A stretch of DNA of 64,000 nt from CAJBVG01 sp943371235 (lineage in GTDB: Bacteria > Bacteroidota > Bacteroidia > Sphingobacteriales > Sphingobacteriaceae), in assembly GCA_943371235.1 (NCBI GenBank), contig CALRTZ010000005.1:22450-86449 (forward strand), read 5' to 3'. A program made the position numbers and the translations under genes. Of the stretch, positions 36,428 through 44,373 are shown piece by piece. The stretch's first letter is position 1. Every line of letters begins with the position of its first letter. The notes under the pieces were generated by a model that worked only from the letters and a program-made list of their open reading frames with translations, had not been told where the DNA came from and did not search any database.

Positions 36428-37653
36428 AAGAGTGATTCTAGAATTGCTTTTGCTTTTAGTAAACACTCTTCATATTCTTGCTCCGGGTCGGAGTCTATGG
36501 TAATTGCACTACCCACATTAAAGCATAATTTTTTTGCTTCAACATCCATAAATATAGAACGAATAAGCACATTGAAATCGAAATTGCCATTCTCTTCTAT
36601 CATACCCAAGGCACCAGAATAAGGACCTCTCTTAAACACTTCGTACTGTTCAATAATCTCCATTGCCCTAACTTTAGGTGCACCTGTCATCGATCCCATA
36701 GGGTAGGCATTTTTAATGGCATCAACAAAATGTACATCAGATCTTATTTCTGCACTTACGGTGCTTATCATTTGATGTAACTGCGGGAAAGTTTTAATCC
36801 CGAATAATTCCTCCACCTTAATACTTCCTGTAACAGCAGACTTTGTTAAGTCATTACGAACTAAATCAACAATCATTACATTTTCTGCACGCTCTTTTTC
36901 GGAGCTCAGTAAAACTTCCTTATCATGTTCTACATCAGTCGTTCGTTTAATGGTTCCCTTTATAGGTTGTGATATTAATTTAGTACCTCGTTTGCATAGA
37001 TAGCGTTCAGGACTTGCACTCAGTATGTATAAATTATCAATTTTTAAAATCCCAGAAAAGGGGTTGGGCGATTTTTCGTTGAGCTTAAAATACAACTCTA
37101 CCGGATTTAGTTCGATATCCGAAATTTCAAACGGTATGCAGTAATTTAATTCGTACACATCACCTTCTACAATATGATGTTTAATTTTAGTTACCGTTTC
37201 TATGTATACCTCTTTATTTATGGCTTGATGTATGTTGAATTTTTTAGCGTTGATATTATTGGGTATACTCTCTACCCAATCTATATCTATACTACTATTA
37301 GAATGTAGATGATTGTTTTTTTCTTCAAAACTATTTTCAATTTCAAAAAAGAAAAGCTCTGGGAAGCTAATAAATGCTGGGTTCTTAGAACTTAATTTTT
37401 CAACATCATTTTTTAAATCATACGATAGAAAACCCGCATAATTTTTGTCTTTTATAAACTCCTTAAATTTTGCAAATGCATTTTTAGTATCGTACAAACA
37501 CAATTGTTGTTGACCGTAGCTAAGCTTCCAGTTTAAGTCCCCATACTTATCTGCATAAGCATTAGAATTTAATAAACAGAAATACTTTTCGTACTGATCG
37601 ATGCTTCTAACCAGGTTCTTTTTGTTTTCCTCAGTAGAAGGAATACTAAACAT
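36424..37653 (-). CDS. pabB: Aminodeoxychorismate synthase component I
   Basis: 409 aa chorismate-using enzyme of the anthranilate synthase component I family. Motifs: LISQPIKGTIKRT, ENVMIVDLVRNDL, FPQLHQMISTVSAEI and GSMTGAPKVRAMEIIE (about residues 312-327). The shorter N-terminus (about 125 residues) and the Lys in PIKGT fit PabB-type aminodeoxychorismate synthase rather than TrpE, so the product is aminodeoxychorismate for folate synthesis. No pabA is nearby. It lies 2 bp after purA and is the last gene of the spoT-fur-purA-pabB run. Confidence 0.85.
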   Translation of the reverse strand: MFSIPSTEENKKNLVRSIDQYEKYFCLLNSNAYADKYGDLNWKLSYGQQQLCLYDTKNAFAKFKEFIKDKNYAGFLSYDLKNDVEKLSSKNPAFISFPELFFFEIENSFEEKNNHLHSNSSIDIDWVESIPNNINAKKFNIHQAINKEVYIETVTKIKHHIVEGDVYELNYCIPFEISDIELNPVELYFKLNEKSPNPFSGILKIDNLYILSASPERYLCKRGTKLISQPIKGTIKRTTDVEHDKEVLLSSEKERAENVMIVDLVRNDLTKSAVTGSIKVEELFGIKTFPQLHQMISTVSAEIRSDVHFVDAIKNAYPMGSMTGAPKVRAMEIIEQYEVFKRGPYSGALGMIEENGNFDFNVLIRSIFMDVEAKKLCFNVGSAITIDSDPEQEYEECLLKAKAILESLL

Positions 37654-37655
37654 GT

Positions 37656-38930
37656 TTATGAGAGTATTAACGTTTGCAAACGATCTGGGCCTACAGATAA
37701 ATATTTAATAGGAACTTCTAATTCTTTCTCTAAATAATTAATATAATCTTGTAGTTTTTGAGGAATCTCATTTATGGCTCTAATGCCTGTAAGATCTTCG
37801 TTCCAACCATCAAGCTCCACCCAAACAGGTTCTGGCTTAATCGTTAAAATATCAAATGGCATATAATCTATTTTCTCACCGTTCCAAATGTAATGTGTAC
37901 ATACATTAACTTTTTCAAATCCACTTAACACATCTGCTTTGGTCATTACCAATTCGGTAACTCCGTTTAGCATAATTGCATATTTAAGTGCTGGTAAATC
38001 TATCCAACCACATCTACGCGGTCTGCCTGTTGTAGCACCAAACTCATGTCCAATTCTTCTTATTTCTTCGCCAACTTCGTTATCTAATTCTGTAGGGAAG
38101 GGGCCACCGCCAACTCGTGTGCAGTAAGCTTTAAAAATACCAATCACACTGCCAATTTTAGAAGGAGCAACGCCTAATCCTGTACAAGCTCCGGCAGTTG
38201 TAGTGTTAGAGGAAGTAACGTATGGGTAAGAGCCAAAATCAATGTCTAATAAGGTACCTTGTGCACCTTCTGCTAATACTTTTTTACCCGATTTAATGTA
38301 CTCATTCACCAAATGCTCCGAATCTACTTGCTGCATATTTTTTAACAGCTCAATGCCTTCAAACCATTGTATTTCGTACTCTTTGTAATCAATATCAATA
38401 TTGTAATGAGAAAGAATGTCTAAATGTTTATCGCGTAATTTTTCGTAACGCTCTCTAAAATCAGCATGCATAGTATCCCCAACACGTAATCCGTTTCTGC
38501 CAATTTTATCAGCATAAGTAGGGCCAATACCTTTCAGTGTAGAGCCAATTTTAGTTACACCCATTTTAGTTTCACTGGCTGCATCTAATAACCTGTGTGT
38601 AGGTAAAATTAAATGTGCTTTTTTAGCAATCACCAATTTGCCCGATTTTATAGGATCGTATCCGTTTTCTCTAAGTTTATCTATTTCTTTTTTAAATATT
38701 ACCGGATCAATTACAACTCCATTACCAATAAGGTTAAGGGTTTTGGGGTTAAATACTCCAGATGGAATGGTGTTTAGTACATATTTTTTACCATCAAACT
38801 CTAGCGTATGCCCTGCATTCGGCCCGCCTTGGAAACGTGCTATGAGGTCGTACCCTGGGCACAAAACATCTACAATTTTACCTTTACCTTCGTCGCCCCA
38901 CTGTAATCCCAATAATACGTCCACTTGCAT
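37656..38930 (-). CDS. purA: Adenylosuccinate synthase
   Basis: 424 aa. Joins IMP and aspartate with GTP in AMP synthesis. The P-loop-like LGLQWGDEGKGKIVD (residues about 6-20) contains the catalytic Asp; GGPNAGHT (35-42) with catalytic His; the signature GIGPTYADK (about 133-141); and GRPRRCGWIDLPAL. The enzyme competes with IMP dehydrogenase for IMP; guaB is at the left end of the window. Start ATG 38930 is 9 bp after fur. Confidence 0.97.
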   Translation of the reverse strand: MQVDVLLGLQWGDEGKGKIVDVLCPGYDLIARFQGGPNAGHTLEFDGKKYVLNTIPSGVFNPKTLNLIGNGVVIDPVIFKKEIDKLRENGYDPIKSGKLVIAKKAHLILPTHRLLDAASETKMGVTKIGSTLKGIGPTYADKIGRNGLRVGDTMHADFRERYEKLRDKHLDILSHYNIDIDYKEYEIQWFEGIELLKNMQQVDSEHLVNEYIKSGKKVLAEGAQGTLLDIDFGSYPYVTSSNTTTAGACTGLGVAPSKIGSVIGIFKAYCTRVGGGPFPTELDNEVGEEIRRIGHEFGATTGRPRRCGWIDLPALKYAIMLNGVTELVMTKADVLSGFEKVNVCTHYIWNGEKIDYMPFDILTIKPEPVWVELDGWNEDLTGIRAINEIPQKLQDYINYLEKELEVPIKYLSVGPDRLQTLILS

Positions 38931-38939
38931 ATCTTAAAT

Positions 38940-39440
38940 TTAATTTGTTGTTTCTGAGTTAATTTTAGTTGAATTCATACGTTCGCATTTGCCTTCAGTT
39001 TTTAAGGTAGTACAAGCGCCGTATAAGTTTAAAGAGTGATGAGCAATTTCAAACTTCAATAAATCGCCCATCATCGATTGTATTTGTTGTATTCTTGGGT
39101 CGCAAAACTCTACCACTTTTCCACAATCGAGGCAAATAATATGGTCGTGTTGCTTGTAGCCATAAGACTTTTCGAATTGTGCCATGTTTTTTCCAAACTG
39201 GTGTTTAGTTACTAAATCACATGAAAGCAAGAGTTCTAAAGTATTGTAAACAGTTGCTCTACTTACACGGTACTTTCTATTTTTCATGTGTATGTACAAC
39301 GATTCCACATCAAAATGGTCGTTTCTAGAATAAATTTCCTCCAAAATGGCAAATCGCTCTGGCGTTTTACGCAAACTTCTGCTTTCCAAATAAGCTTCGA
39401 AAATCTTTACTACACTTGCAATAGTTTCTTTGTTAGACAT
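38940..39440 (-). CDS. fur: Fur family transcription repressor
   Basis: 166 aa. Fur-type metalloregulator: winged helix with SRATVYNTLELL (DNA recognition helix), hinge, then the metal-binding dimerisation domain with YKQHDHIICLDCGKVVEFCDP (His-rich sensing site and CxxC structural zinc site). Probably represses iron uptake genes; Zur or PerR roles cannot be excluded. It lies downstream of spoT, in the common Bacteroidota order spoT-fur-purA. Confidence 0.9.
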   Translation of the reverse strand: MSNKETIASVVKIFEAYLESRSLRKTPERFAILEEIYSRNDHFDVESLYIHMKNRKYRVSRATVYNTLELLLSCDLVTKHQFGKNMAQFEKSYGYKQHDHIICLDCGKVVEFCDPRIQQIQSMMGDLLKFEIAHHSLNLYGACTTLKTEGKCERMNSTKINSETTN

Positions 39441-39515
39441 ATACCTTTTTCTCCTCGTTCAAAATTAAATAAATATTCTATAATCGTAGAAATAGATGTT
39501 ACGAAGTTTTACACA

Positions 39516-41729
39516 TTAAATATTCGAATTGTTAGCATCAAACCTGCTCACGTTAATTACCCCGTTTACTAATTTCAATTTTTTTATTAATGTATCTAAA
39601 TGGGAGGTATCATTTACATATACCATTAAAGTACCTTCAAATATCCCATCGTCACTGTCAACCGTTATCGATCTCATATTCACCTTAAATTCATTAGATA
39701 CAACTTTAGTAATATTATTCACTACCCCCACATCGTCTGTGCCTGTTAGCCTTATACCCGTTAAAAAGGCAATTTCCTTTTGCCCTGTCCATTTGGCTTT
39801 TACAATTCTATATCCATAATTAGACATTAATTTAATGGCATTTGGGCAATTTGTTCTGTGTATTTTAATGCCTTCATTAATGGTTACGAAACCAAATACA
39901 TCGTCGCCAGGTATCGGGTTGCAACAGGGAGCAAGTTTATAATCAATTTTATGTAAATCTTCGCCAATCACCAATATATCAGAGTCTTTACTCTTCACTT
40001 GTTTCATGTATTGGTCGAGGCTGTCTTTATCAATTTTGTTCGGACTTTTCTGTGTAGGTTTTTTATCCGCTAATTGATATTCCCTCAATTCCTTCATATC
40101 AATTTTACCAATGGCAACATTGTAAAACAAATCCATTTTGCTTGGGTAACCTAAGAAAAGAGCTATTTTATTAATGGTTTGGCTGGTATTAGGGAGTTTC
40201 AGCGATTTCAGTTTACGGTCAAGGATTTCTTTCCCATCCTCTGCAATCTTAGTTTTTTGCTCTTTTATTGCCGACTTAATTTTCGATTTGGCCTTACTTG
40301 TAATTACAAAATTCAACCAATCTTCTTTTGGCTTTTGTTTATCGGAGCTGATAACCTCTACCTGGTCGCCATTTTGCAATTGATGCGAAAGTGGTACGAG
40401 TTTATGGTTTACTTTGGCGCCAATACATTTAGTACCTAAGTCGGAGTGTATTTCAAAAGCAAAGTCAAGCGCCGTAGCTCCAAAAGGTAGTTTCATTAAA
40501 TCGCCTTTCGGAGTAAAGATGAAAATCTCGTCGGAGAATAAGTTCATCTTAAAATCATCTAAGAAATCAAGGGCATTGGCTTCGGAACTACTCAATACAT
40601 CGCGTACTTTTTGTATCCATTGGTCGAGGCCATTTTCACTGGTTTGCTCTTTATATTTCCAATGTGCAGCAAAACCTTTTTCGGCAATTTCATTCATACG
40701 CCTGCTGCGTATTTGCACTTCTACCCATTTTCCATTTGGGCCCATAACCGTGGTATGTAAGCTTTCATAGCCATTACCTTTTGGTGAGGAAACCCAATCT
40801 CGTAAACGATCTGGGTTCGGAATGTATTTATCGGTAACAATCGAATAGGCTTTCCAACAATCTGCTTTTTCAGTTTCAAAGTTCGACTCTAAAATTATTC
40901 TGATGGCAAATAAATCATACACTTCTTCAAAAGGAATTCCTTTTGATTTCATTTTTTTCCAAATAGAATGGATTGATTTCGGACGGCCTAATATTTCAGA
41001 TTCTAATCCTTGCTTAATTAATTCTTCTTTAATCGGGGTGATGAATTCTTTTATAAATTTACCGCGTTCTCCCTTGGTTTCATTGAGTTTGTTGGCAATA
41101 AATTTATAAGTGGTTGCTTCCGTAAATTTCATCGAAAGATCTTCCAACTCAGATTTTATTGCGTATAATCCTAATCTATGTGCAAGAGGAGCGTAGAGGT
41201 AAATAGTTTCCGACGATATTTTTAGTTGCTTATCTCTCGGCATGCTATCTAACGTGCGCATGTTATGCAAACGGTCGGCTAGCTTTATTAAAATTACTCG
41301 AACATCGTCGGCAAGAGTAAGTAGCATTTTGCGGAAATTTTCCGCTTGTATGGAACTTGTTTGATCAAATACTCCCGATATTTTAGTTAATCCATCAATA
41401 ATATTCGAAACCTTTTTACCAAATTCTCTCTCAATATCGTCAAGGGTGATATTGGTATCTTCTACCACATCATGCAACAAAGCGCATACAATTGAAGTGG
41501 TACCTAAACCAATTTCTTCGGCAGCAATTTGAGCAACGGCAATAGGATGGTATATATAGGGTTCGCCAGATTTCCGACGCATATTTTTATGCGCTTCTAC
41601 CGACATTTCAAAGGCCAAACGAATTTGTCGTTTATCACCCTTCTCCATGGTAGATTTACAAGCTTTCAATAAAGCGCGGTATCGCTTTTGAATTTCCTTT
41701 TTCTCCGCTTCTAAATCGATTTTTAACAT
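39516..41729 (-). CDS. Bifunctional (p)ppGpp synthetase/hydrolase (RelA/SpoT family)
   Basis: 737 aa with the full long-RSH layout: HD hydrolase domain (YIYHPIAVAQIA and LLHDVVEDT, about residues 59-95), synthetase domain (YDLFAIRII, NGYESLHTTVMGP, about 250-330), TGS domain (FTPKGDLMKLPFGATALDFA, about 400-460) and a C-terminal ACT domain. The intact HD motif implies hydrolase activity as well as synthesis, typical for the single Rel of Bacteroidota. First gene of the minus-strand run with fur, purA and pabB. Confidence 0.95.
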   Translation of the reverse strand: MLKIDLEAEKKEIQKRYRALLKACKSTMEKGDKRQIRLAFEMSVEAHKNMRRKSGEPYIYHPIAVAQIAAEEIGLGTTSIVCALLHDVVEDTNITLDDIEREFGKKVSNIIDGLTKISGVFDQTSSIQAENFRKMLLTLADDVRVILIKLADRLHNMRTLDSMPRDKQLKISSETIYLYAPLAHRLGLYAIKSELEDLSMKFTEATTYKFIANKLNETKGERGKFIKEFITPIKEELIKQGLESEILGRPKSIHSIWKKMKSKGIPFEEVYDLFAIRIILESNFETEKADCWKAYSIVTDKYIPNPDRLRDWVSSPKGNGYESLHTTVMGPNGKWVEVQIRSRRMNEIAEKGFAAHWKYKEQTSENGLDQWIQKVRDVLSSSEANALDFLDDFKMNLFSDEIFIFTPKGDLMKLPFGATALDFAFEIHSDLGTKCIGAKVNHKLVPLSHQLQNGDQVEVISSDKQKPKEDWLNFVITSKAKSKIKSAIKEQKTKIAEDGKEILDRKLKSLKLPNTSQTINKIALFLGYPSKMDLFYNVAIGKIDMKELREYQLADKKPTQKSPNKIDKDSLDQYMKQVKSKDSDILVIGEDLHKIDYKLAPCCNPIPGDDVFGFVTINEGIKIHRTNCPNAIKLMSNYGYRIVKAKWTGQKEIAFLTGIRLTGTDDVGVVNNITKVVSNEFKVNMRSITVDSDDGIFEGTLMVYVNDTSHLDTLIKKLKLVNGVINVSRFDANNSNI

Positions 41730-41801
41730 GGCTAAATGTAAAAAAAATAGTGCTTTATATAAATGAAAATAATAATTATGTTGATATTTGGTTATTATCT
41801 T

Positions 41802-42407
41802 ATGAAGTTAACTCCAAAAATTCTTCTAATTCTATTAATATTAACGTTTTATGGCTTAAAAAGTGTGAATGCACAAGAAGTTATAAAGCCAATTGGCAAG
41901 AATGATACCATCATGCTCCCTGCAATTATAGTCGATGGCGATACCATACCCTACATTTGGCTTCCCACCATTAACATTTATACTACCCGTATTTTTAAAT
42001 CGAAGCGAGAGCAAATTAAATATACTAAACTGCGAAGAGATGTAACCAAAGTATGGCCTTATGCAAAGCTTGCTGGTGTTATGTTTAATCAGTTAGAGAA
42101 AGAGCTTAAAATGACTAATGATAAGCGAGTTCAACAAGCACTGATAAATAAAACCGAGAAAGAGATCATGGAGAAGTTTGAAGCTGAACTAAAAAAACTT
42201 ACCGTTACACAAGGCCGAATACTTATAAAACTTATAGACAGACAAACAGGTAATACCTCTTTTAAAGTAGTGCAAGATTTAAAAGGCAAGTTCTCTGCTT
42301 TTGTATGGCAATCGCTCGCACGCTTATTCGGTTCTAACCTCAAATCGCATTACGACCCCTTGGGAGAAGATGCGGAGATAGAGAAAATTGTGCTGAGTCT
42401 GGAGTAG
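41802..42407 (+). CDS. DUF4294 domain protein, exported
   Basis: 201 aa from ATG 41802. This start gives MKLTPKILLILLILTFYGLKSVNAQ, a normal signal peptide; an in-frame ATG at 41763 would add 13 residues in front and is less likely. The body is the Bacteroidota-specific DUF4294: VDGDTIPYIWLPTINIY, RRDVTKVWPYAKLAG and GRILIKLIDRQTGNTSF. Function unknown; probably periplasmic or outer-membrane associated. Divergent from the RelA/SpoT gene. Confidence 0.85.
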   Translation: MKLTPKILLILLILTFYGLKSVNAQEVIKPIGKNDTIMLPAIIVDGDTIPYIWLPTINIYTTRIFKSKREQIKYTKLRRDVTKVWPYAKLAGVMFNQLEKELKMTNDKRVQQALINKTEKEIMEKFEAELKKLTVTQGRILIKLIDRQTGNTSFKVVQDLKGKFSAFVWQSLARLFGSNLKSHYDPLGEDAEIEKIVLSLE

Positions 42408-42410
42408 AAT

Positions 42411-42520
42411 CCGAAAAACCGATAACCCGAAATTCCGAAAGACCGATATTCCGATGAACCTAAAGTTCGGCCTATCGGATTTTCGGATTTTCGGAATTTC
42501 GGGTTTTCGGGTTTTCCACT
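42411..42520. repeat. 8-bp arrays in inverted arms (CCGAAANN / NNTTTCGG), long hairpin
   Basis: Left arm 42414-42455 and right arm 42474-42515 are each 42 nt and match as reverse complements at 36 of 42 positions, around an 18-nt loop. Each arm has an 8-bp period (CCGAAAGA, CCGATATT; ATTTTCGG, GTTTTCGG). It starts 3 bp after the DUF4294 stop and ends 23 bp before the bshB1 start. Confidence 0.88.
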
Positions 42521-42538
42521 TCGAAATCACTATCTTTG
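42506..42538 (+). promoter_or_regulatory. Candidate bshB1 promoter
   Basis: TATCTTTG (42531-42538) matches TAnnTTTG and lies 5 bp before the ATG at 42544. A TTCG at 42506-42509, 21 bp upstream, would be a weak -33 element and falls in the right arm of the inverted repeat. The mRNA would be nearly leaderless. Confidence 0.45.
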
Positions 42539-42543
42539 CAGCT

Positions 42544-43278
42544 ATGAATACAGAATCAAAACTGGACATACTAGTATTTGCCGCGCATCCCGACGATGCT
42601 GAAATGAGTTGCTCCGGAACCCTAATGCGTGCAATTTCTGAAGGCAAAAAAGTAGGAATTATAGACTTAACTCGAGGTGAAATGGGTACTCGTGGTACTG
42701 CCATTACCAGAGCCGAAGAATCTGCTACAGCTACCCAAATATTGGGCATACACATACGAGAGAATTTAGATTTAGAAGATTGCTTTTTCGATTTAAGCAG
42801 AGAAACACAGCTTCGCATTATCCAAAAGATACGTAAATATAAACCACAAGTTGTACTGGCAAATGCCATAGAAGATAGGCACCCCGACCATGGTAGAGCA
42901 GCGAAGTTAGTACAAGAAGCATTTTTTAAAGCAGGCTTACCTAAAATTGAAACACATGATGAAAATGGAATATCGCAAGAAGCTTACCGCCCCGATTCTT
43001 TGTTTCATTACATACAAGACCGATACATTAAACCCGATTTTGTGATTGATATTACCCCATTTATTGATCGTAAATTAGAATCGATAAAAGCCTTTAAAAC
43101 ACAATTTCATAACCCAGATTCTAACGAACCCCTAACTTATATTTCTAAACCCGACTTTTTAGAATCGCTAATCGGTAGAAACCGCGAGTACGGTAAACTC
43201 CTTAAAAATGGAACCTTTGCAGAAGCCTATACCGTAAATAAAATTATTGAAGTAACAGACATCACCTCTATATTTTAA
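42544..43278 (+). CDS. bshB1: Bacillithiol biosynthesis deacetylase BshB1
   Basis: 244 aa, zinc-dependent LmbE-like deacetylase that removes acetyl from GlcNAc-malate in bacillithiol synthesis. Metal and catalytic motifs: FAAHPDDAEMSCSG (about residues 10-23), IDLTRGEMGTRGT and DRHPDHGRAAKLV. ATG 42544 gives MNTESKLDILVFAAHPDD; an in-frame ATG 90 bp upstream only reads through the 8-bp repeat array and is discounted. Bacillithiol is the main low-molecular-weight thiol in many Bacteroidota and may act with the sulfur island directly downstream, though that is inference. A strong terminator follows. Confidence 0.92.
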   Translation: MNTESKLDILVFAAHPDDAEMSCSGTLMRAISEGKKVGIIDLTRGEMGTRGTAITRAEESATATQILGIHIRENLDLEDCFFDLSRETQLRIIQKIRKYKPQVVLANAIEDRHPDHGRAAKLVQEAFFKAGLPKIETHDENGISQEAYRPDSLFHYIQDRYIKPDFVIDITPFIDRKLESIKAFKTQFHNPDSNEPLTYISKPDFLESLIGRNREYGKLLKNGTFAEAYTVNKIIEVTDITSIF

Positions 43279-43280
43279 AA

Positions 43281-43312
43281 AAAACCTCCTGCATACTATA
43301 CAGGAGGTTTTT
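43281..43312 (+). terminator. Rho-independent terminator after bshB1
   Basis: AAAACCTCCTG (43281-43291) and CAGGAGGTTTT (43301-43311) form a perfect 11-bp stem with a 9-nt loop and a T run follows. It separates bshB1 from the sulfur island. Confidence 0.9.
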
Positions 43313-43317
43313 TTATG

Positions 43318-43407
43318 CTATCAATCAAACATAAGTGTTATTGGGACAATAAAGAACGATGATTGATAGTGTAAAGACGTATAAATTAGTAGATTAGTTG
43401 TACGTCT
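43318..43407. repeat. Two inverted repeats upstream of the sulfur island
   Basis: CTATCAATCA (43318-43327) is inverted at 43360-43369, with a smaller TTATTG/CAATAA stem between. AGACGTA (43375-43381) is inverted at 43401-43407. Both lie before the tauE promoter and could be regulator sites or RNA structure. Confidence 0.4.
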
Positions 43408-43424
43408 ATCTTATATTTTTTTAT

Positions 43425-43472
43425 TGTAACTTATGTTGCATAATTAACACTTTTTTTAGTGGATTTTTGAAT
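43425..43472 (+). promoter_or_regulatory. tauE promoter module: TGTAAC dyad plus -7-like element
   Basis: TGTAAC-N4-GTTGCA (43425-43440) is a dyad with one mismatch. ATTTTTGAAT follows at 43463-43472, 38 bp from the start of the dyad, containing the -7-like GATTTTTG. The same two elements with the same 38-bp offset occur before the persulfide dioxygenase gene. If transcription starts near 43473, the dyad is centred at about -41, a class II activator position. Confidence 0.6.
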
Positions 43473-43496
43473 TCAGATAACTAAAGACAATTAACT

Positions 43497-44294
43497 ATGG
43501 AAATTTTAGGCTACTTATTCTCAATTCTTATTGGCGTTTCACTCGGATTAATTGGTGGTGGTGGAAGTATATTAACTGTACCTGTATTGGTTTATATTTT
43601 TAGTGTTGATGCTGTAACTGCCACAGGCTATTCATTATTTATTGTTGGTATAACAAGCGCAGTAGGCACAGCCACGTTCTTCAAAAACAAGTTGGTGAAT
43701 ATTAAAACTGCTATTATTTTCGGAATACCATCTATTGTTGCAGTGTTTTTAACTCGAGCGAACATTGTTCCTGCCATCCCAAAAGAAGTTTTAACTATTG
43801 GCGATTTTGTAGTGACTAAGAGCATATTGATGATGCTTTTGTTTGCCATACTTATGATAGCGGCATCTTATAGTATGATTAAAAAAGACAAAAAGAAAAC
43901 CAACGAACAAGTAGGGCCACAAAATTTTAATTACCCTGTAATTTTAATTGAAGGCTTTGTAGTTGGAGTATTAACTGGATTAGTAGGAGCAGGTGGAGGA
44001 TTTTTAATAATACCAGCATTAGTAGTACTTTCTAAATTACCAATGAAGGAAGCTGTAGGCACATCTTTAGTAATTATTGCTGCTAAATCGTTAATTGGAT
44101 TTTTTGGTGAAGCCAGTGAAGTACAATTGGATTGGAGCTTATTACTTTCTGTTTCTGCATTTGCAGTAATCGGAATTTTTATCGGCAGTTATTTATCAAA
44201 GAAAATAGACGGCGCAAAATTAAAGCCAGCATTCGGTTGGTTTGTATTAGTGATGGGTATTTATATCATCATTAAAGAAACCATGTTTAAATAA
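43497..44294 (+). CDS. TauE/SafE family exporter (probable sulfite/organosulfonate export)
   Basis: 265 aa, eight membrane segments in two repeats, each starting with the glycine-rich family motif: GLIGGGGSILTVPVLVY (about 18-34) and GLVGAGGGFLIIPALVV (about 157-173). TauE/SafE proteins export sulfite or related anions. As the first gene of the island it would remove the sulfite made by the persulfide dioxygenase encoded next, which is inference from context. It has its own promoter and may form a transcription unit separate from the genes after 44374. Confidence 0.88.
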   Translation: MEILGYLFSILIGVSLGLIGGGGSILTVPVLVYIFSVDAVTATGYSLFIVGITSAVGTATFFKNKLVNIKTAIIFGIPSIVAVFLTRANIVPAIPKEVLTIGDFVVTKSILMMLLFAILMIAASYSMIKKDKKKTNEQVGPQNFNYPVILIEGFVVGVLTGLVGAGGGFLIIPALVVLSKLPMKEAVGTSLVIIAAKSLIGFFGEASEVQLDWSLLLSVSAFAVIGIFIGSYLSKKIDGAKLKPAFGWFVLVMGIYIIIKETMFK

Positions 44295-44300
44295 ATAGAA

Positions 44301-44348
44301 TGTAACTAAAGTAACTTACTATAAAGTTAGAGTACCTTATTTTTGAAT
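44301..44348 (+). promoter_or_regulatory. Promoter module of the persulfide dioxygenase operon
   Basis: TGTAACTAAAGTAACT (44301-44316) and ATTTTTGAAT (44339-44348) repeat the layout seen before tauE with the identical 38-bp offset. TATTTTTG (44338-44345) matches TAnnTTTG exactly. A separate dyad, TAACTT-N6-AAGTTA (44312-44329), overlaps. The predicted transcript starts near 44349, 25 bp before the ATG. Confidence 0.6.
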
Positions 44349-44373
44349 ATCATAAAAAAGAAAAAATATACAT

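Noticed and set aside
42454..42543. N-terminal extension of 30 residues on BshB1
   Set aside because: It is encoded by the 8-bp repeat array and the family starts at the ATG 42544.
42324..42869. Minus-strand open frame of 181 codons across the DUF4294 end, the 8-bp array and bshB1
   Set aside because: It is antisense to bshB1 and reads through the repeat array; its residue use is unlike a real protein and it shows no motif.
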